Under the pieces are notes generated by a model, which was not told the origin of the DNA, did no database searches, and saw nothing but the letters and a program-made list of their open reading frames with translations. A DNA stretch of 64,000 bases from Symbiodinium natans (Eukaryota; Sar; Dinophyceae; Suessiales; Symbiodiniaceae), in assembly GCA_905221605.1 (NCBI GenBank), contig CAJNDS010002296.1, forward strand, positions 125,001 to 189,000, given 5' to 3'. Below, one piece after another: positions 33,101 through 41,456 of the stretch. Numbering within the stretch: position 1 is the stretch's first letter; every line of letters starts with the position of its first letter. The position numbers were made by a program, and so were the translations under genes.

Positions 33101-34583
33101 CTGCTGCAGGGGTAGCTTTCTCTCTTCTCGATCCAAGGCGTAGCTTTTCAAGGAGCTTGGTGACATACTTGGTGTCAGGGCGGACAAACAACTTTCCGTC
33201 TTCATAGCTATACCTTCTCTTGAGAAAACGCACAGACTGCTTGGAAAATCCATTGCGATAATCTTCTTCTGTCAGAAAAGGTCCTTCTACTTGTAGCTTC
33301 ACCTTCTTCGCTAAAGCTTCGAGGACGGGCTTCACCACTGCTGCTTTTCCTGCTACTTGAAGGTCATCGACATGTACGATGCAAACGGATACGACCTTGC
33401 CGTTCTTGATCAAGCGAAACAATGCTGGATTTGCGACGCTTTTCTCATAGCCTTCTTGCTGCAAAAGTTCTGCGCAAAATTCGCTCCACAGAAGACTAGC
33501 ATCTCTTTGTCCAGGAAGGACACGACCAAGACGCCAGCATTTGGCTTCCATTCCGTGCACTGCTTGACTTCCTTTTCCTCGTGGAATCTTGCAGTGTACA
33601 GGTCTCTTCTGGGGAACCTGCAAAAATGCATCTTTGATGTCAAGCGACCAAATACTCCATCGATTTGCCAACGCCAAAATTGGAATCAGCTTCGTCAACG
33701 ACGGAGAGGTAGCTGGGCTGAAAACATCTTCTCGCTTCGAGTTGTTATACTCTCTTGCTACCAGCCTTGCTCTTCTCTGCCAGCATCTTCGTGGCTTCAG
33801 GGCTTCATGAGGAACTTCTTGTTGCCCTTCAGGGATCTCGTTCTCGCAGATGACGTTTTCTGACTCCCGAAATCTCCAGTCGAAAACCAGCTTTGTTGTC
33901 AACCAAACAACTTCTTTGCTCTCTTCTTGCTCCATGGGCACCTCTTCTATGACACCCATCTTTGTCAATCTGGAAACTTCTTTTCCTGCTGCGGCATCGT
34001 CAAAGATCTCGAGGTCTTCTTCTGCGAGTTGAGGAGGTCCTGCTTCCTCTGAGAAGAAACTTTCTGGAAGGACTTGAACTTCTTCTTGTTGCTCTTCATC
34101 GCTCCATTCATCTTCTGACTCAAAGTCACCAGCTTCACTGCCTGCAAAGCAATCTTCTTCTTCGTCCGACCTCTCATCATTGTCGGGCATTCTTTCTGCT
34201 CTCATCACCGAAGACGATGCTCCAGGTCCAAACCTGGGAAGCTCAACTCTTGTTCTTGGGATCTTGCTTGGTGAACCAACACATTCGAAGTCTGGTCTGC
34301 TTTCTCGATCCATTTTTGCTTCTTCAGGAACTTCTTCTCCTTCATCTTCATGCTCGGAAACCATATCTGCAAGAGGATCATGCTCATCATGGACAAGTTC
34401 AAATTCTTGAAGCAGTTCTTCTGCATCTCTTCTTGCTTTCTCTTCATCACTTGTTGGAGGATCAGAGGCGGCTTCGTCTGCAACTTCATCTTCAAGGCTT
34501 TTTTCGTTCTTCACCTGCTGCAACTGCTGGAAGAACAATCTGCGGAGAAACCAATCTTTTCTGAGGTAGTACTCGGCTGCCAA
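30153..34583 (-). CDS. Element B ORF3: RT, RNase H, membrane and coiled-coil polyprotein
   Basis: 1476 residues, beginning inside the end of ORF2 (92-bp overlap, +1 relation). The first 200 residues are acidic. RT follows: SLDIKDAFLQ, then IVHVDDLQV near 403, where the usual Tyr of YVDD is His. RNase H: FSDADWAG (about 615), SSGESEYYAL, TDSSAARG and FNPADLGTK. The protein then continues for about 700 residues beyond the usual copia end. A hydrophobic span (MPVCMAVIVVLVTIIVYLAV, about 870-890) is followed by 350 or more residues of Lys/Glu-rich coiled coil with repeated AQERKAQEEKE blocks, and a C-terminal Trp/Tyr-rich segment (VWQIHKGALWVRIKGQWYDP). The extension resembles an envelope-position membrane protein in layout only; no homology to a known envelope is claimed. 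Confidence 0.93.
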   Translation of the reverse strand: MAAEYYLRKDWFLRRLFFQQLQQVKNEKSLEDEVADEAASDPPTSDEEKARRDAEELLQEFELVHDEHDPLADMVSEHEDEGEEVPEEAKMDRESRPDFECVGSPSKIPRTRVELPRFGPGASSSVMRAERMPDNDERSDEEEDCFAGSEAGDFESEDEWSDEEQQEEVQVLPESFFSEEAGPPQLAEEDLEIFDDAAAGKEVSRLTKMGVIEEVPMEQEESKEVVWLTTKLVFDWRFRESENVICENEIPEGQQEVPHEALKPRRCWQRRARLVAREYNNSKREDVFSPATSPSLTKLIPILALANRWSIWSLDIKDAFLQVPQKRPVHCKIPRGKGSQAVHGMEAKCWRLGRVLPGQRDASLLWSEFCAELLQQEGYEKSVANPALFRLIKNGKVVSVCIVHVDDLQVAGKAAVVKPVLEALAKKVKLQVEGPFLTEEDYRNGFSKQSVRFLKRRYSYEDGKLFVRPDTKYVTKLLEKLRLGSRREKATPAAGNVQNTDETKELDENKKNVYRSCVGILLYLAQDRPDIQYAVRNLATGMKAPTQKKQKELEHCALYLKKTAGYAVCYTAGRPGTATLQRSKNLEQDSENENEKSIESGSHLVEVFSDADWAGNKSSRKSVSGGVIFLDGQYAFSYSRTQKTVALSSGESEYYALTGAVAEGIGIREAVEFLSGKAARMKAYTDSSAARGIVHRQGVGRIKHLATRMLWLQEVTRNGLCSVKAVSTVFNPADLGTKPLNASRMKLLLNILQVHDDREAIGREERMAAESTATVRRLTKVSGSRLGLTLLSAFGFAVESAGQQEGDFVARRYFCMQLMSFVFGPFSTAQEPPQELQEGEQEVLHGHNSNSSMKFSHVFTSMPELEMLMPVCMAVIVVLVTIIVYLAVNQKKEKKGEKEEKPKEEKPEGEVTKKKEEEDKEKSSQGVLEDDETVKKKFDELIAKMEKQERALEKEKLKREEAEEKAKEAEEDRDQAFALKAKVVAKYSEAEAERKVLEKEKEDLEKQKEVYKQDAKEVREQLKKDYDMITKHMKKEAEERKREAEELEAAEQRREEEDKINAEIRKANEEKIEAAERQKRKEETDKKAEAMRQKEQAKKAQEEKDAQEKAAQERKAQEEKEAQERKAQEEKKKAKEKKAQEEKEAQERKAQEEKEAQERKAQEEKEAQERKAQEEKEAQEKEDERNEAIAKEKAKKQRAKLEAYEEMRRKEQEAQEATKEEKEKAKKELKEAQERKTQAEIQAEKEREGMKEIEVVEVEDSGSEDEKPTLGAEGKKDAEGNVWQIHKGALWVRIKGQWYDPNWWTKKGYKPPPDFAESSEEGKEEGGAAGTEERREQEEEQPREPPQRGEKGSKNTKGRWNVVTFTDCGWIWEYCKDTNEYRAVRLDQKGSAQVKGAQIKGAEDWNLVTKHFKKTGRWESPTEIRRERDESEVQQEGKRGRRSREQEDWQQESWHQQQDWYADDGWSQNYWDTDYA

Positions 34584-37179
34584 GTGTGTTGTTCTTGATC
34601 GACCAAGTGAAAACGTTCACGCTGCTGATGGCCTTCGCGTCGTAAGCTTCACCAACTGGTCTCGCACTTCTTGATGCGTGAATGCCATCGCTCTGGAAAG
34701 TAAGCCACATTCCAGATTCAGTCTTGCCGAGGAACACTCCGAACGTCCACAAACGGTCACCTTTGCGCTTCGGTCTCAAGCGTTTCACCATAATCGTGCT
34801 TGCAAATGGTACGAGTTCTCCTCGATACGGTTGGCCTGTCATGAATTCATACGGCGTCTTTCCTGTTGCTGAGGACCGATGAAAACGGTTGAGTAGCCAC
34901 GCAGAGTGTCGCATTGCCCACGACATCAGTGGGTGTTCATGGCTAAGAGGAAGTTCTGTCTTCACTCTGACCTCATCCAGGATACAATTCGCATGCCTTC
35001 TGACTGTTTGGACTGCACGCTCGGCCAAACCATTGCTTTCGTGATCATGGGGTACACTTGAAAGAAGTGTAGTGCTCAGGCCATGCGCTCCACGCATTTT
35101 CTGGAGTGCAATCTTCAAGCTTCTGCAAACACCTTCATTGTCTGCCTTCACATTGATTTCTGAGTACCCAAGCTGCAGTGTAGCTGTAGTCAACGCTTCG
35201 GTCATGTGCCTCAGCGCATCTGCGCCTCCTCTTCTTGCTACGGGCACGGCGACAAACCACTTGGACCATGCATCATTCGCTATTAGCGTGACCATGGGCT
35301 GCGCCTCAGAGCTGCTCGTTGAGGTGTACGCAAAGTCGAAACAAAGTGTTGACTTGCTGCTCTCTTCAGCGGGGGAGCGAGTCAATTCGCTCTTCCGATG
35401 CTGATTTTCTTTCGCCCGTGTGGCGACGCAATGCTCACACCAGCCAGCAAATGGCAGGTGCGTCAGGTTGTGTAGCATCACTTCCTGCTCATTGGGGCGT
35501 TCTTCGCGCTTCCTCATCAGCGGCGCGACCTGCGCTTCATACTGCCTGCGCCCGAGGGCTAGGCTGTCTGCCGCTTCGCGCTCCTGAGCTGCGCGAGACA
35601 AGCGCTTCAGCATCTGTTCTTTGCTGCCACTGCTTGGTACTTCAAATTCACGACAAAGTTGACGTAAAATCTGCACGCTGCTATTCTTGCTGTACTCATA
35701 GCCATCGTAGGTGAACACAAGAGAATCTCGTTCAACTTCACCTCGAGGGGCTTCTTCCATCTGCACATCTTCTGGGAGGAAACTTTTCTTTTCTTCTTCA
35801 AGCTTCTGTCTCTTTGCCTCTTGCTCTTGTGCACTGCTTCTTCTATCTTCACGAACAGGTTCTTTGAGACGAAATCTGGTCTGACCATACCACGGCAAAG
35901 CGAATGCTTCTTCAGGAGGTTCTGTGTCTCTGCTCCAATCATCTTTGTCTTCATACAAATTCGTGGCATAGACACACTCGCCAATAGTGTATCTCCAGGA
36001 CGTCAAATTCTCAATGTCCGTGGGCATTCCAGCTACGTTCTCAGGGTTGAACTTGTGGGTGCGCGGCGTGTTGTGGTACCGCACAAGTTCCGTACCAGCC
36101 TTCTCGATGCTCCACGTGTCGCTGGTTCTTGCTTCTTGTTCTTGGCGTTCATCTTTCTTCAAGGGGATACCCAAGACATTCAGCGGGATAACTCGTGATG
36201 ACAATGCTGTCACCACTTCAAATTCCCCGCCTGCGCTGATATCCTCAAACGGGTCCATCTTCTGCGCATACTTCTTGCACACTTCAACGGCTTTCCATGT
36301 ACCATCTTCTGTCTTGATCATCGTGCTTCTGTACGGAAAATCCTCCGTACGGTACATGTCCGTGGGATCTTTGTACTTCGACTGCGCCGGGGAGTAGTGC
36401 ACAACCACAATGCTGTCTGTATCATGCCAGCCAGGTTCTTGCTTTCTTGCTGCATCAGCTATGTGGGAGTTCAGCTGAATGACGGTGCGAACGTGTTCCT
36501 GCTCCAGGTTCACATAGGCTTCGCTCTCATACCTCTTTCCTGCTTGCAAATAAGCATAAGTAGCCAGCGAGTTCTTGTGGTAGTGAACAGGGATGTCTGA
36601 CATTCCGTCTGACAACATCAAGCCATCATCCTTCTTGACAATCTCCCAGCCATTCTTGAGTAGCTTTCCGACTGCCAACAAAGGATTGACCACATTCGCA
36701 ACGATGAAGCATTCTTGCATCTTGACTGCTTCTTGCTTCGAGCTGAACATAGTCAAGTTGATTGCTCTCTTTCCTTTTACAGGAATCTTTCTTCCTTGTG
36801 CGTCTCTAATGCCTGAATCGTTCTTCTTCTTCACAGGCACTCCCTCTTTGCCAAGCCACAGAGGAATGAGGCTGACATCGGCGCCACTGTCCAAGATCAC
36901 TTCTATCTTCTCATAGACAGGACTGCTCTCATAAAATGATTCTTGGACTGCACGGACACAAAGGTTGCAATCTTCTTCGTGCTCACAACCATCTTTCCAC
37001 CACAACATCAAAGGATCATCTTCTTCTTGGTGCTCGTGTTCTTCTTCTTCTTGCTCTGCATCGCTAAGCTGAAATTCTTCAACACGTAGCACACGACCAA
37101 AAATAGTCAATCTCAAGTTCTTCTTCTGCCTCCGTGTCGACTTCGAAAACTTCTGGATACTGTTGTGGAGGATCTCCAA
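34492..37179 (-). CDS. Element B ORF2: protease, SAP-like motif and integrase
   Basis: 895 residues overlapping ORF1 by 101 bp in the +1 relation. A retropepsin motif ILDSGADVSLIP lies near residue 95. Between protease and integrase there is a segment of about 30 residues, VQILRQLCREFEVPSSGSKE followed by QMLKRL, that fits the SAP helix-turn-helix DNA-binding motif; in this position it is unusual. Integrase follows: an HLPFAGWCEHC zinc-binding region, then the catalytic core CFDFAYT, VKADNEG and NGLAERA (D, D, E), and a C-terminal domain with GVFLGK. It should process the particle proteins and insert the cDNA. It probably has no start of its own and is read by frameshifting from ORF1, or is translated from the ATG at 37179. 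Confidence 0.93.
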   Translation of the reverse strand: MEILHNSIQKFSKSTRRQKKNLRLTIFGRVLRVEEFQLSDAEQEEEEHEHQEEDDPLMLWWKDGCEHEEDCNLCVRAVQESFYESSPVYEKIEVILDSGADVSLIPLWLGKEGVPVKKKNDSGIRDAQGRKIPVKGKRAINLTMFSSKQEAVKMQECFIVANVVNPLLAVGKLLKNGWEIVKKDDGLMLSDGMSDIPVHYHKNSLATYAYLQAGKRYESEAYVNLEQEHVRTVIQLNSHIADAARKQEPGWHDTDSIVVVHYSPAQSKYKDPTDMYRTEDFPYRSTMIKTEDGTWKAVEVCKKYAQKMDPFEDISAGGEFEVVTALSSRVIPLNVLGIPLKKDERQEQEARTSDTWSIEKAGTELVRYHNTPRTHKFNPENVAGMPTDIENLTSWRYTIGECVYATNLYEDKDDWSRDTEPPEEAFALPWYGQTRFRLKEPVREDRRSSAQEQEAKRQKLEEEKKSFLPEDVQMEEAPRGEVERDSLVFTYDGYEYSKNSSVQILRQLCREFEVPSSGSKEQMLKRLSRAAQEREAADSLALGRRQYEAQVAPLMRKREERPNEQEVMLHNLTHLPFAGWCEHCVATRAKENQHRKSELTRSPAEESSKSTLCFDFAYTSTSSSEAQPMVTLIANDAWSKWFVAVPVARRGGADALRHMTEALTTATLQLGYSEINVKADNEGVCRSLKIALQKMRGAHGLSTTLLSSVPHDHESNGLAERAVQTVRRHANCILDEVRVKTELPLSHEHPLMSWAMRHSAWLLNRFHRSSATGKTPYEFMTGQPYRGELVPFASTIMVKRLRPKRKGDRLWTFGVFLGKTESGMWLTFQSDGIHASRSARPVGEAYDAKAISSVNVFTWSIKNNTLGSRVLPQKRLVSPQIVLPAVAAGEERKKP

Positions 37180-40000
37180 TGTGGATCATGGAGATTTGAC
37201 GCACGGTCTTTGCTTGGTTCCTGCTGACGCTCGTCACGTTCGTGGTGCTTGACGTGCTTGGTGCTGCAGTAGAACTGGCTGCTGTGGTACTTTGCTGGTC
37301 GTCGTTCACGTTTCGAACATCACCAAAATCTCTCTGCTTCTGTCTGCATTGGGCTTCAAAGTGACCAGGCTTTCCACAGTAATGACAACACTGAGGACCA
37401 AAGCTTGCTTTTCCGCGTCCTTTTCCAAATCCACGACCAAATCCTTTTCCACGACCAAAACGACCGCGACCTCGACCACGACCTTTTCCTCTTCCTCGTC
37501 CTTTGGAGTTGTAGCCGTAGTCGTTGCCATACTTGCCTTTTCCTTTGGACTTTCCTTTCCTCCATTTTCCTTTGCCCTTTCCTTTGCCTTTGCTGAACTT
37601 TCCTTTTCCTTTTCCTTTGGATCTCCAGGGCCTTTTTCTATCATCTTTGTTCACGTTGCTGACATCCATGTCTGCTTGTCCACCGTGGTCGTTGCCGGCG
37701 TTGATCAAGTCAGTTGTGGTCCAGCGCGTGTTTTGCTCATAGGACAGGAGAAACTGACGAAGACTTGAATACTTTGTATCATCTCTCAAATTGAGCAACA
37801 TGTGTTGTCGAAGTTGACCATCTTGCTGATTGAGGATAATTGAAATCTTCAAATCATCTTGCACCACATCTCCTGATGCCTTTTCATACTGCTCGATTGC
37901 TTCTTCGAATGCAAGGATGTTCTCCATGGTGGTCTTCTTGTTTTCAAACTTGTACTTCGTGAGGGTAGTCAGCAAACGAAGACTTCTACCACGAGTGTAG
38001 GGTTCGTGTTCTTCGAGCAAAATTCTCCATGCTTCTAAACCATTCTCCTCTGTAATCTGCTTGATCGTTCTCAATGGGCGACCTTTCGTGTACGAAGTGA
38101 GGATCGTGTAGAGCTTCTTGCTAACGGCTTTGTGCTCGTCACTCAAGGTGGAAAACTCAACAGCTTCACTTCTCTTTGCTTCAACGGCTTCAATTCTTGC
38201 TAACATCTCTGGGTCCAACGCTCCAATCCAGGTTCGCATCTTGTGTCTGAATTCACTCCAGCCTTCATGCTCTTCTTTGAAACTGCTTGGGTTGAACACG
38301 TCGGGGGTCTTGATCATCTTGTGCAACTCGACATCTCCCTTCTCTCTTCTCTTTTCTCTTTCTGCTTGTGCTTGTTCTCGTGCTTCTTGATGCTCACGAA
38401 AATCTCGATGCATTTGACCCATATTGTTGATCATGCTTGCTGCCTCGTGGACCGCTGTGCTCGTTCTTGTAGCCACTTGTAGCATGTTGCGAAACATTTC
38501 TCTCATCTCACCTTCACTGGCTGCTGCTGCGCTTTGAGCTGCTGTGCTTGCTTGCTGCTGCTGGGATGCTTGCTGCTGAACTGCGCTAACCAGGTCGTTT
38601 ATCTGTTGGGTGTTCGTTGCTGTCTGCTGGGCCAAAGATTGCATTGCTTGCTCCATCTGAGCATTCATGGCTTCAGCTGCTTGCGTGTTTGTATACAGCA
38701 ACACAATGAACATGAGCGTCTTCTTCTGAACACCACATGCACGAACTTCTTGATACCTGGCTCTCCTCGAAACTCTTCTCTTCAAACACTCTTTTCTTTT
38801 GCTTTGGATGGCACACATGTTGTACAGGCTGATCCAAGTAACCAAACCAATCGGGGTGCACATCACGATCATCAACACGAAAATGATTTCCTTCTGCTTG
38901 TGAAACATGACTGAGATCTCAGGGGCGTAGCTCGACTCAAGGCTTCGAAGGAATCTTCTTGTACCTTCATACCATCTTTTCACCTCAATCTTCAAATTCG
39001 TGATGTCGAAGTTTCTTGATGCTTCAAATCCTGCGATCATGTACTTCACAATCTCGAGGTTGTAGTTTTCTTCGTTGTCTTGATCTTCATAGCGTATTGG
39101 GGCTTCTTTGGTTTGACGACGCTGCAAACTGAAGGACATGAGCTCCACATGTTCTGTCTCTTCTCTCTCTCTTTTCACATGCACATTCTTGCTGCTTCCA
39201 CCAAGTGCATGAGTCGCATGCTGCACCTCGGCATGCTCATCCTCCAAGGCAATAGTCTTCAGGTCATCCTGGAGGGAAATCGAATTCCTGGGCAGCGGCT
39301 TTGACATAACGAGCTCTGCTTCATCTAGCAATATCTCTGTACTGCTTCTTGCTGCCTTTGCTTTCACATTCTTGATCATCAACAACCAACCTTCTGCTGT
39401 AACGAGCCCTGCACAAAGTAGAAGAACTGCACTGCAAAGGACTCTCATCCAGAAACCATATCCAGTCATCTGGGTAAACCTCCTTCTCTTTACTTCTGTC
39501 TGCCCTTGAATGTAAACATAGCCATCTGGAAAGCAAACTCTACATCCAGGTGCACGTACGACTTGCGCCTGATCCGCACTGTCCAGGCCACGGCATTCTC
39601 GATGCTTGTGCACTGCTGTTCTTGACTTTGCAATGTAAACATCAGGCATGAACTCTTCATGGGCGACAGTCTCGATCTCTCGCTCTTCAGTTGCAATCTC
39701 TCGCAAGAACGACCACGCCATTCCTGCTAAAATGCTGCTCATGAAAACCAGCACTGCAAACAGGAACAATTCCTGCTGCCATCTTCCTGAACTCAAAGCG
39801 TCCAGGGCACCACTGCTTGCTGCAACTGTCTGCTCTGCCATATGCTGAAGGTTCTGGAGGTTGCTGGCACACACTTCTCGCACAGACATGAAAACCATCA
39901 TGCTCCATGGAAAAATCTTCGTCCATCCAGCTTGCTGTAGCATCATCGCACCCTGACTCAGGTGCTCCGCTACCATGTTGAAAAACGTGGTAAACATCAT
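37079..40000 (-). CDS. Element B ORF1: multi-span membrane domain fused to gag
   Basis: 973 residues. The first ATG (40000) lies inside the LTR; a second in-frame ATG (Met9, 39976) is formed by the last LTR base and the first two PBS bases, so the PBS itself is translated. Hydrophobic segments lie at about 30-40 (weak), 77-99, 185-208, 375-400 and 430-447. Between spans two and three is a His/Cys module (H131-x4-C136-x16-C153-x2-C156). A Gln-rich region precedes a copia-type gag (about 560-770), then a long Lys/Gly/Arg-rich tail and a CCHC knuckle (CHYCGKPGHFEAQC, about 870). Gag makes the particle and packages RNA. Integral membrane segments ahead of gag are not part of the usual copia plan and suggest membrane-anchored assembly, which is inference. 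Confidence 0.9.
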   Translation of the reverse strand: MMFTTFFNMVAEHLSQGAMMLQQAGWTKIFPWSMMVFMSVREVCASNLQNLQHMAEQTVAASSGALDALSSGRWQQELFLFAVLVFMSSILAGMAWSFLREIATEEREIETVAHEEFMPDVYIAKSRTAVHKHRECRGLDSADQAQVVRAPGCRVCFPDGYVYIQGQTEVKRRRFTQMTGYGFWMRVLCSAVLLLCAGLVTAEGWLLMIKNVKAKAARSSTEILLDEAELVMSKPLPRNSISLQDDLKTIALEDEHAEVQHATHALGGSSKNVHVKREREETEHVELMSFSLQRRQTKEAPIRYEDQDNEENYNLEIVKYMIAGFEASRNFDITNLKIEVKRWYEGTRRFLRSLESSYAPEISVMFHKQKEIIFVLMIVMCTPIGLVTWISLYNMCAIQSKRKECLKRRVSRRARYQEVRACGVQKKTLMFIVLLYTNTQAAEAMNAQMEQAMQSLAQQTATNTQQINDLVSAVQQQASQQQQASTAAQSAAAASEGEMREMFRNMLQVATRTSTAVHEAASMINNMGQMHRDFREHQEAREQAQAEREKRREKGDVELHKMIKTPDVFNPSSFKEEHEGWSEFRHKMRTWIGALDPEMLARIEAVEAKRSEAVEFSTLSDEHKAVSKKLYTILTSYTKGRPLRTIKQITEENGLEAWRILLEEHEPYTRGRSLRLLTTLTKYKFENKKTTMENILAFEEAIEQYEKASGDVVQDDLKISIILNQQDGQLRQHMLLNLRDDTKYSSLRQFLLSYEQNTRWTTTDLINAGNDHGGQADMDVSNVNKDDRKRPWRSKGKGKGKFSKGKGKGKGKWRKGKSKGKGKYGNDYGYNSKGRGRGKGRGRGRGRFGRGKGFGRGFGKGRGKASFGPQCCHYCGKPGHFEAQCRQKQRDFGDVRNVNDDQQSTTAASSTAAPSTSSTTNVTSVSRNQAKTVRQISMIHIGDPPQQYPEVFEVDTEAEEELEIDYFWSCATC
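39964..39975 (-). other. Element B primer-binding site
   Basis: TGGTAGCGGAGC on the minus strand, directly next to the LTR, identical to A and C. It lies within ORF1 and is read as part of (M)VAEH. Confidence 0.92.
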
Positions 40001-40175
40001 GGCTCACTTTTCCTACCACGCTCTAAAGGCAAAACAACTTTTCTCGCTTTCGACTCTTGAGCCTAAGCCTCCGGTGTCAAACTCGTTCTGCTCAGACTCA
40101 ACATGCCTTAGGGCATTTGGTGTCTTTCCTACTGCACCCATTCACTGTACCTGGATACATGCTGTACACTTAACA
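39976..40175 (-). repeat. Element B 5' LTR (200 bp)
   Basis: Identical by eye to 29291-29490. It contains the first ATG of ORF1 near its inner end. Confidence 0.95.
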
Positions 40176-40180
40176 CCAAC
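40176..40180. repeat. Target-site duplication CCAAC (right, element B)
   Basis: Exact repeat of 29286-29290. Confidence 0.92.
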
Positions 40181-40445
40181 CGCGCCAGCCGTATGGAAAT
40201 GGAGGTTGAGCTCAAGGTAGTGCTGCATGTGTGCAGTTTGCCTGAGGCTCTTTGAAGTGATGGACAGCATATACCGCGGAGTCAATTGTTCTATCACTTG
40301 TGTTAGGCATGTCGAGTGGTCTATAATTATCCGCATATGCACCTTTGTCAGCTTTGGGGATGAAGACAAATTATTTCCCACCGAGTCCCACCAAGCCAGC
40401 TCGCAACATGCAAAAACGCACTACCATGGAAAACACATTTACCTG

Positions 40446-40491
<46 letters not shown>

Positions 40492-41456
40492 GACTTGAAA
40501 AACATGACTTCCTTGCCTTAGGCGACTTGGACTCCAGATATTCCTCTTCTGTTACCTACCCATATTGTTTGGAAAGCCCCAGGAAAGCCCCAGGAAACCC
40601 CCAAATAAACAAGAGCCTCTATGGGCCCTGACATGCCGAAGGCCCGAAAGGGCCTACCCCGAACCCCAGCTTAAACCCTAACACTGCAAGACCCTAACAA
40701 GGGCCTGCGAAGGCCTTCAAGTAAATAAGGGCCTCTACGGGCCCCAACGGGCGACCTCTGGGAGGGTTCGGGCTTAGAGCAGGGCACTCGAAGGGCACAC
40801 CTGCGCGGAAGCAAGGGTTGGGCCTGAAGGAGTTGAGGAGAAAACCTAGAGGCTTCGAACCTGAAATTCCCTAAAGGGTTGGAAGGAAACCGGGCAGGGC
40901 AGGAACCTAGACAAACGTTACTGCAAAAAGCCTTCCACTGCGCAAAAAATCGGCAAGTTCGTCACAATCGGCAGGTTTGCCCAACTCTTGCTCGGACCTG
41001 GAACCTCGAACCACTGCAAGTCTATCAAGGCGCTTATGTTGACTTATGCTGCCGTTTTGGGTTCGGATGCTCGATCGGTTTTTGGTGCTCTGGATGCTCT
41101 GTTTGACCGTTTTCAGCGCTATATGTCAACCGCATGGCCAACAGATGGCACTTATGTGGGGCTTCACTTTGTGTACTTATGTTAACTATGTTGGACATCG
41201 TGCTCTGCAAGCGCCTGCAGACACGCCCCAAAAAACGCGCACCGGCACACCGCACACCCACACCCGCACACTCGTGCACACGCGGAGCGTGTGCACAACG
41301 CGCGGCAAGATGCAAGCATGCACAAGCGCAGCGAGCAGCGTTTGCACTGCGCAGCAAGCAGCATGTGCACTGCGCAGCGCAAGTGCGCATTGCGCACCTT
41401 GCTGTGCCCGTGCATGGCCTGTTCCAAGCGCAGAGGCCGGCTCGACCATGCCCGCC
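40181..41456. other. Anonymous sequence between element B and the copia relic
   Basis: A GGGCC-rich stretch at 40560-40870 contains repeated AAGGGCCT and GGAAAGCCCC phrases. GCGCAC/GCGCAGC-rich low-complexity sequence lies at 41210-41430. No gene is supported. Confidence 0.45.
40446..40491. repeat. CTG/CAG trinucleotide microsatellite
   Basis: About fifteen uninterrupted TGC/CTG units. Confidence 0.95.

Larger units (their letters stand above)
29291..40175 (-). mobile_element. Element B: membrane-protein-bearing copia-type retrotransposon
   Basis: A 10.9-kb element on the minus strand with 200-bp LTRs identical by eye, CCAAC target duplication, PBS and PPT. Three overlapping ORFs are each linked by a +1 frame relation: ORF1 (membrane segments, His/Cys module, gag, CCHC), ORF2 (protease, SAP-like motif, integrase) and ORF3 (RT, RNase H, membrane segment, coiled coil, Trp-rich tail). 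A second copy starts at 63347 on the plus strand. Intact frames and identical LTRs indicate very recent activity. Confidence 0.95.
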
